From Lytechinus pictus (Eukaryota; Echinodermata; Echinoidea; Temnopleuroida; Toxopneustidae), in NCBI RefSeq assembly GCF_037042905.1, contig NC_087252.1, positions 22,895,701 through 22,959,700 of the forward strand: a stretch of DNA of 64,000 bases, read 5' to 3'. The notes beneath the pieces are model-generated. The model ran no database searches, was not told the DNA's origin, and saw only the letters and a program-made list of their open reading frames with translations. The first letter of the stretch is position 1; every line of letters begins with the position of its first letter. A program made the translations under genes and the position numbers. Of this stretch, positions 49,724 to 64,000 are shown piece after piece.

Positions 49724-51481
49724 ATTCTCCCTTTTATTTTTAATTTGCATCTATTTCACAATATGCGATAGTTATGTACTTAACATGAAATCATAGAATT
49801 TTAAGCAGTATTCTACCTAAACAAATTAACTTTCTGCTGTTATTGACGTGACTCTGGAATTTAAACTTTTTCCAGTGGTTTAATCCTGCTGTGTTTGATC
49901 TTTCCGAGGTAACTCACTTTTTGGTAAACTTCATTTTGCGTGCTGAAAATAATAATGAATAAAAATCCATTAAATAGTCATCATCCCAACCTTTCCTCCT
50001 ATCACACAATAATATTACAGTATGAATCATACGATGCTACCATGGCCGCAGTCACATTGATAAAACGGGACCCAGACCGACAAAAGCTATAACGTTATTG
50101 CCATTTACTTATCATCGGTCGGTCTGTCCGTGTATCAATGGTGTGACTGTAACACATCCCTTGCTTGTTATAAACCAACCCATCAGTTATCACGCGTCGT
50201 TGATTCCTTTCATGAAGCAAAAAGTTTAATACAAGATTCTATAGAGTGAAGGTTCATGAATTTCAACGTATTGCCTGGGTCATGCAGTTTGTATGCAGTT
50301 GCATGGTTACTTTTGAAGCTCCTTGGTTACGTGATAGTTGTTTCATTCTCTCACACGAGGTCCCCGAGGCAGTGGCGTGTTGAGCCAGAAAAACGGAGGG
50401 GACTAGACATGGCATATCTGGCAAAATTTCTTACAAGCTGTGGCGAACGAAGCGCGCGATCATTTTTTACCTTTAAATATAAAGATCTAATTTCGTAAAA
50501 GATTTTGACATTATGTTCAGAAAATAATATGTTTAATTCCTTTTGCTTTCCTATTTCTTTATCTCTCTCTTTTTTTTCTTAGTCCTGAAAATATATACGC
50601 CAGTGCGAGATCCTGTAACAAAGTTTCAGTTTGATCAGTGTTCATTATTATATGCCTAATACTATATGATCTCTGGTGGGGTTGGGGGCTGTCAATACAA
50701 GCCAGACCCGAAACAAATAATCATCGTTCGATTTCAGAATACCCCCAAATACTTTTGCCATGTTCTCTCTTACCTGAGTAATGTCCAAATATTTGAATTT
50801 CATGAGAGGGATGAGAGGTAGGCCCTTCTCCCGGGCCCTTCTATCCTGAATTTTTTTTTACATTTTGAAAGTTGAAACCCTTTTCACTGTACTCATGGAC
50901 ATAGCCTGGTCATGAATATTGACAATTAGATATCAAGACTACCGTCAATGTTACATGCTTTTGATCGAGAGGAGTTATTCTAATTTCACAATTTGTTCAT
51001 GCTTCCAAAACAGGCTTTCGTTGTTTAAGTTTTAACCCCATAATAGCATACATGTATATAAGTGTTTCCTTAGTATTTTTTAAGTATTTCCTCTTCTTCG
51101 TTGAAAGGTTGATTGCACCATTTAATTAAATCTACATTTTAAAAATTATACTCCACAACATTGGCCTACAAAAATTATATTGCAAGTATCAAGCGAGCAA
51201 AAAGTTTAACTTTTTTTTTAAATGAAAGTCTAATTTTGTAGCGTATTTTGTCATTTTGTTTCATGTTTAATATTTTACCTTATATCCCCCCTTTTTCTCG
51301 GTTTACGTTTTTTTTTCTTTTGGGGGGGGGGGGGGTACACAAGCGCCGCAGTCTATAAGCCAGTGCCCTTCATAAATCTAGTATCCCATGATATGTTCTC
51401 TTTTTTATATTCGTTTACTGATCATGAATTGGACAGTGTGGAAAATTATTATTTAAAAAAAGTCACCCCGGCTTTTTCCCA

Positions 51482-51648
51482 CACTGTAAAAAAATGATGT
51501 GCCAATTTAGCACTTACAGTGCTTGTATAGTGACTGCACTACGAGTGCTGATATTCTAGTTTAAATTTGAACTAGAAAATCAGCACTCGTAGTGCAGTCA
51601 CTATACAAGCACTGTAAGTGCTAAATTAGCACTTCATTTTTTACAGTG
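51482..51648. mobile_element. 167-bp palindromic MITE, 3' flank of gene D
   Basis: Same insertion point, length and sequence as 32552-32718 beside gene B apart from a base or two, so it was duplicated with the unit. Confidence 0.85.
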
Positions 51649-52389
51649 CATTTTCTTCCGTTTGAATCAGTCCCTTTGTACGTAAGTCAGATCTATTAAA
51701 TTCGTTGTTACATAACTAGTTCCATTTTCCGCCAAAAATTAGATCCAACACACACTCACACATAAGCATTATCCAACTGACATATGTGACAGTCATTAAC
51801 ACACACACACACACACACACCCTACCCACCCACAAAAGCAAACACGCTCTCTCACACACTGTCTCTTCGGCCTACACACGTCCCACCCACATATCGTCCC
51901 ACCCTTACACACCTTATCATCAATCTGCATCCACAACAACACACACCCCCAAACTATATAACTTCCTCTCCCAGATCTTCCCACCCACTTTCTCATCCTA
52001 TCAAACCATGAAATCTTCACACTCTTTCGAATTATGCTGAAATTTCATTGTTTAACTTGAAGTTAAAATCAGTCAACCTCCCCCGTCTCTTAATAATTAA
52101 CCACTGACGTACACCCCACACCACACACACTGTCATACACACACATCTTCACTTCTATTTTCACGCTCTCTCTGTCCTCTTTCATTCCCGAGCACACGGA
52201 TAAAATTACACATTATTTAGCATTCATTTCAGACACACATATCGAGGCTCCCCCCACCTCTGTCTCTATCTCACTCGCTCTCTCTCCCTCTCTACACATG
52301 TATATCTATCTTTTTATCTCCATCCCACTCTTTACATTAAAAAGGTAATTGAACTTGCAAATCATGTGATCAGGTTGAAATAAAATTAT

Positions 52390-52395
52390 TTTATT
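52390..52395 (-). terminator. Candidate poly(A) signal, tubulin D
   Basis: AATAAA on the minus strand about 455 bases past the stop, conserved with B and C. Confidence 0.4.
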
Positions 52396-52847
52396 GCATT
52401 TGATACCTGGAAAATTCATATAAATTCTTTTATTCAGCCCTTCTGGATCTTATTTAACTTAACCCTTCTCATATTTTTTAAACTTACTTACACAATATAC
52501 TTAACTGACTTTTTTCCTTTTTTGAGGGGGGGGGGGGATAAATTTGGGCTCACATTTAATTGTTTGTAAAGCGATAAGGAAGGCCACTGCTTTACTGAAT
52601 CACTGACATAAGAAATATTGATTTTGATTATTGAGTTTGCAAACAATTCTGTATTAAAGTATCTGTAATGTAATTAAATTTCATCATAAACACGAAAAAT
52701 TACCAAGTCGGAGTACTTTTGTCTGTAACGAGGTCTGTAAACAAACGTGAGCCGCAAATTGGAGTTGTACTAAATGAAGAAACAGGTTTTAACGATGTTT
52801 TGTTAAAAAAAAAAAATATTAATCAAACTGATGAGATCTCTAGCTAT

Positions 52848-62457
<9,610 letters not shown>

Positions 62458-62745
62458 GATTGAAGATTTGTTGTTGAAGGTGATACAAGTACTTAAAAAC
62501 GGTAGGTTTCTTGCTCCGAGGACGTCTGATGCGTAGCGCGAGCAATTCCCAAATGTGACGGTTTATCATATCGGCCGTGTATTCATAATTCATATCTTGT
62601 TTACTGATATTCAGCAGTCAGTAACTGGTGAGTAGGTTGCTAGCTAGCCACAAAGGGTGCATAACGTTTCCATGGTAGATATTATGATCTGCAATAATGG
62701 ACGCTCATTGCCGCTTACCAACAGATCGAGAGAATCATTTCAGGC
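62458..62745 (-). promoter_or_regulatory. Tubulin D 5' UTR and promoter region
   Basis: Although gene D's intron 1 has diverged, this block keeps GAGGACGTCTGATGCGTAGC (GACGTC at 62519-62524), AATGTGACGGTTTATCATATC, GCCGTGTATTCATAATTCAT and AGCCACAAAGGGTGCATAACG with GTTTCCATGGTAGA (62666-62679). Similarity to A-C fades beyond about 62745, which marks the likely limit of selected upstream sequence or of the duplication. Confidence 0.6.
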
Positions 62746-64000
62746 GTAGAACCCTAACGTAGCATGCGGTGTAGGGATTGGTCTGGGTTTTGTCAGAGGG
62801 CATGCAAGGGGGGGGGGGATAAATGGGGGGAATTTCTAGGGACTAGCTAGGCCCATTCGCCCCTCCCCCTTGATCCACAACTACAGTCAATAAATTAATA
62901 ATTGTTATGATGGGAATGGGGGCTGCCAAGGTGTAAGTTTTGGAATGATGAAGATGGAGTTGTATATTGGGGTCGAACATTTTGAATGGCCACTTTTATG
63001 TTTTCTTTTTGTCAAACGGAAGTTCACAATATATTTCTGATTAATCTATTTATTTATTTTTTTTGTTTATTATTTATTAAAACATCATTTTACAGGATAA
63101 CACGCTCAGATTGACTGTTTTCTAGCATTGTCCTGTTAACATAAAATAAGAATAAGAACAATAGGTACATAAAAGAGTACTTAGGTTCTACAAATATCAT
63201 GAATTCAGTACAAGAAAATCAGACAAATCACCAATACAAAGTCGTTAAACATAACACACCAAAAAAAACACGAGACATCGGGTAAATGAGAAAAGTTATC
63301 ATAGACAAAAACAATATAACAGGGTGACACGGTGTATGCGTCAATTCTATCCTAATTTGGGCATGTGGTAGGAGAATCAGTGGTTACTAGATCTAGAGCC
63401 AAGCCCATCCCCCACCCATTATTGGTCCTCAAGATTTGATTCTGTTTAAATGTTTAAGGTTGAGCCACGACAACTTCACAATTATGATCATCATTATGAA
63501 ACACGATGTTCTGGCAGTCGACCATCAATGCAATCGTGATTAATACAACACTTACTGGTAACCTATACTGACCCCCCCCCCCCCCCCCCGCTGACATGCC
63601 CTACTTGGGGCATGCTCCCTCCCCCTTGCACTGGTTATACGTGCGTGTTTTGAAGTGCTATGTTGCTAAGCGATGCATTGCCATACGTCGCTGAATCCTT
63701 TCACAAATCATAATGGGTGACATTTCTAAAGAATATTAATTTCAAGTTATCTCTGGGACCAAAAGTTTATACGACATGCGTTAGATAGTTGGTATTAAAA
63801 ACACCAATGTTGCGAAATATGACTAGACACAACAGTTGCACCCAACTTAACACTTATCTATTAATTTTTATAGTAGTTTTTAGAATGTATCAGTGGTTCA
63901 CATGATATTGGAGTGGAGGGCATAGCATTCAATTCAATTCAATTCAATTCAATTTATTTTCATTCTTCAACATAATACAAATAATTACATGATAAATCAA
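62746..64000. other. Upstream flank of the array, no gene seen
   Basis: G-run near 62810, C-run near 63572-63589, TTTATTT-rich patch near 63045-63080 and an ATTCA pentanucleotide run at 63927-63953 that leads into an AT-rich tail resembling the end of a retroelement (not identified). No exon is supported. Confidence 0.45.

Larger units (their letters stand above)
48196..52389. other. C-D intergenic spacer
   Basis: Homologous to the other spacers. It carries a family-2 MITE at the point where A-B and B-C carry a family-1 MITE, a tRNA-derived repeat (49653-49723), and the palindrome shared with gene B's flank. CA and CT simple sequence is near 51800-52300. No gene seen. Confidence 0.7.

Overview
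The window looks like invertebrate deuterostome nuclear DNA, most likely from an echinoderm and probably a sea urchin. The genes have short coding exons in long AT-rich introns, there is no operon structure, and the DNA is packed with palindromic MITEs, tRNA-derived SINEs, CA/GA microsatellites and long G or C homopolymers. Placement as a sea urchin rests on my recollection of the MITE families and was not searched.

Two protein-coding loci are supported, both on the minus strand. The first is a complete five-exon NAA50-type N-alpha-acetyltransferase gene (6837-17676), whose introns hold nested transposons. The second is a head-to-tail tandem array of four intact alpha-tubulin genes, here called A (22720-27960), B (33926-38717), C (43595-47900) and D (52848-62457). 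Each tubulin gene has the same three-exon plan: an exon ending in the ATG itself, a 223-nt exon and an 1133-nt exon. Each is predicted to encode 452 residues. Exon 3 and intron 2 show that A pairs with C and B pairs with D, so the array probably grew by duplication of a two-gene unit followed by conversion. The copies differ in the M-loop and in the C-terminal tail, and copy A ends in Phe instead of Tyr.

Layout: 1-6.8 kb is non-coding and dominated by a 4.4-kb terminal-inverted-repeat element (430-4816) sown with GACGTTAC motifs. 6.8-17.7 kb is NAA50, with a 2.3-kb element (12681-14978) carrying repeated TAATGTCAGTTACC motifs inside a palindromic element. 17.7-22.7 kb is polypurine tracts and hAT-like elements with an iterated GCGAGCGCGAAGCGCGAGC motif. 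22.7-62.5 kb is the tubulin array, whose spacers and introns are homologous between units. This makes many insertions datable because empty sites are visible in sister units. 62.5-64 kb is the upstream flank of gene D, without a recognised gene.

The most unusual signal is the pair of large, apparently non-coding DNA elements (430-4816 and 12681-14978). Both have ends starting GGGC, both can be read with 4-bp A/T target duplications, and in both a short GTTAC-containing motif is repeated through the interior rather than only near the ends.
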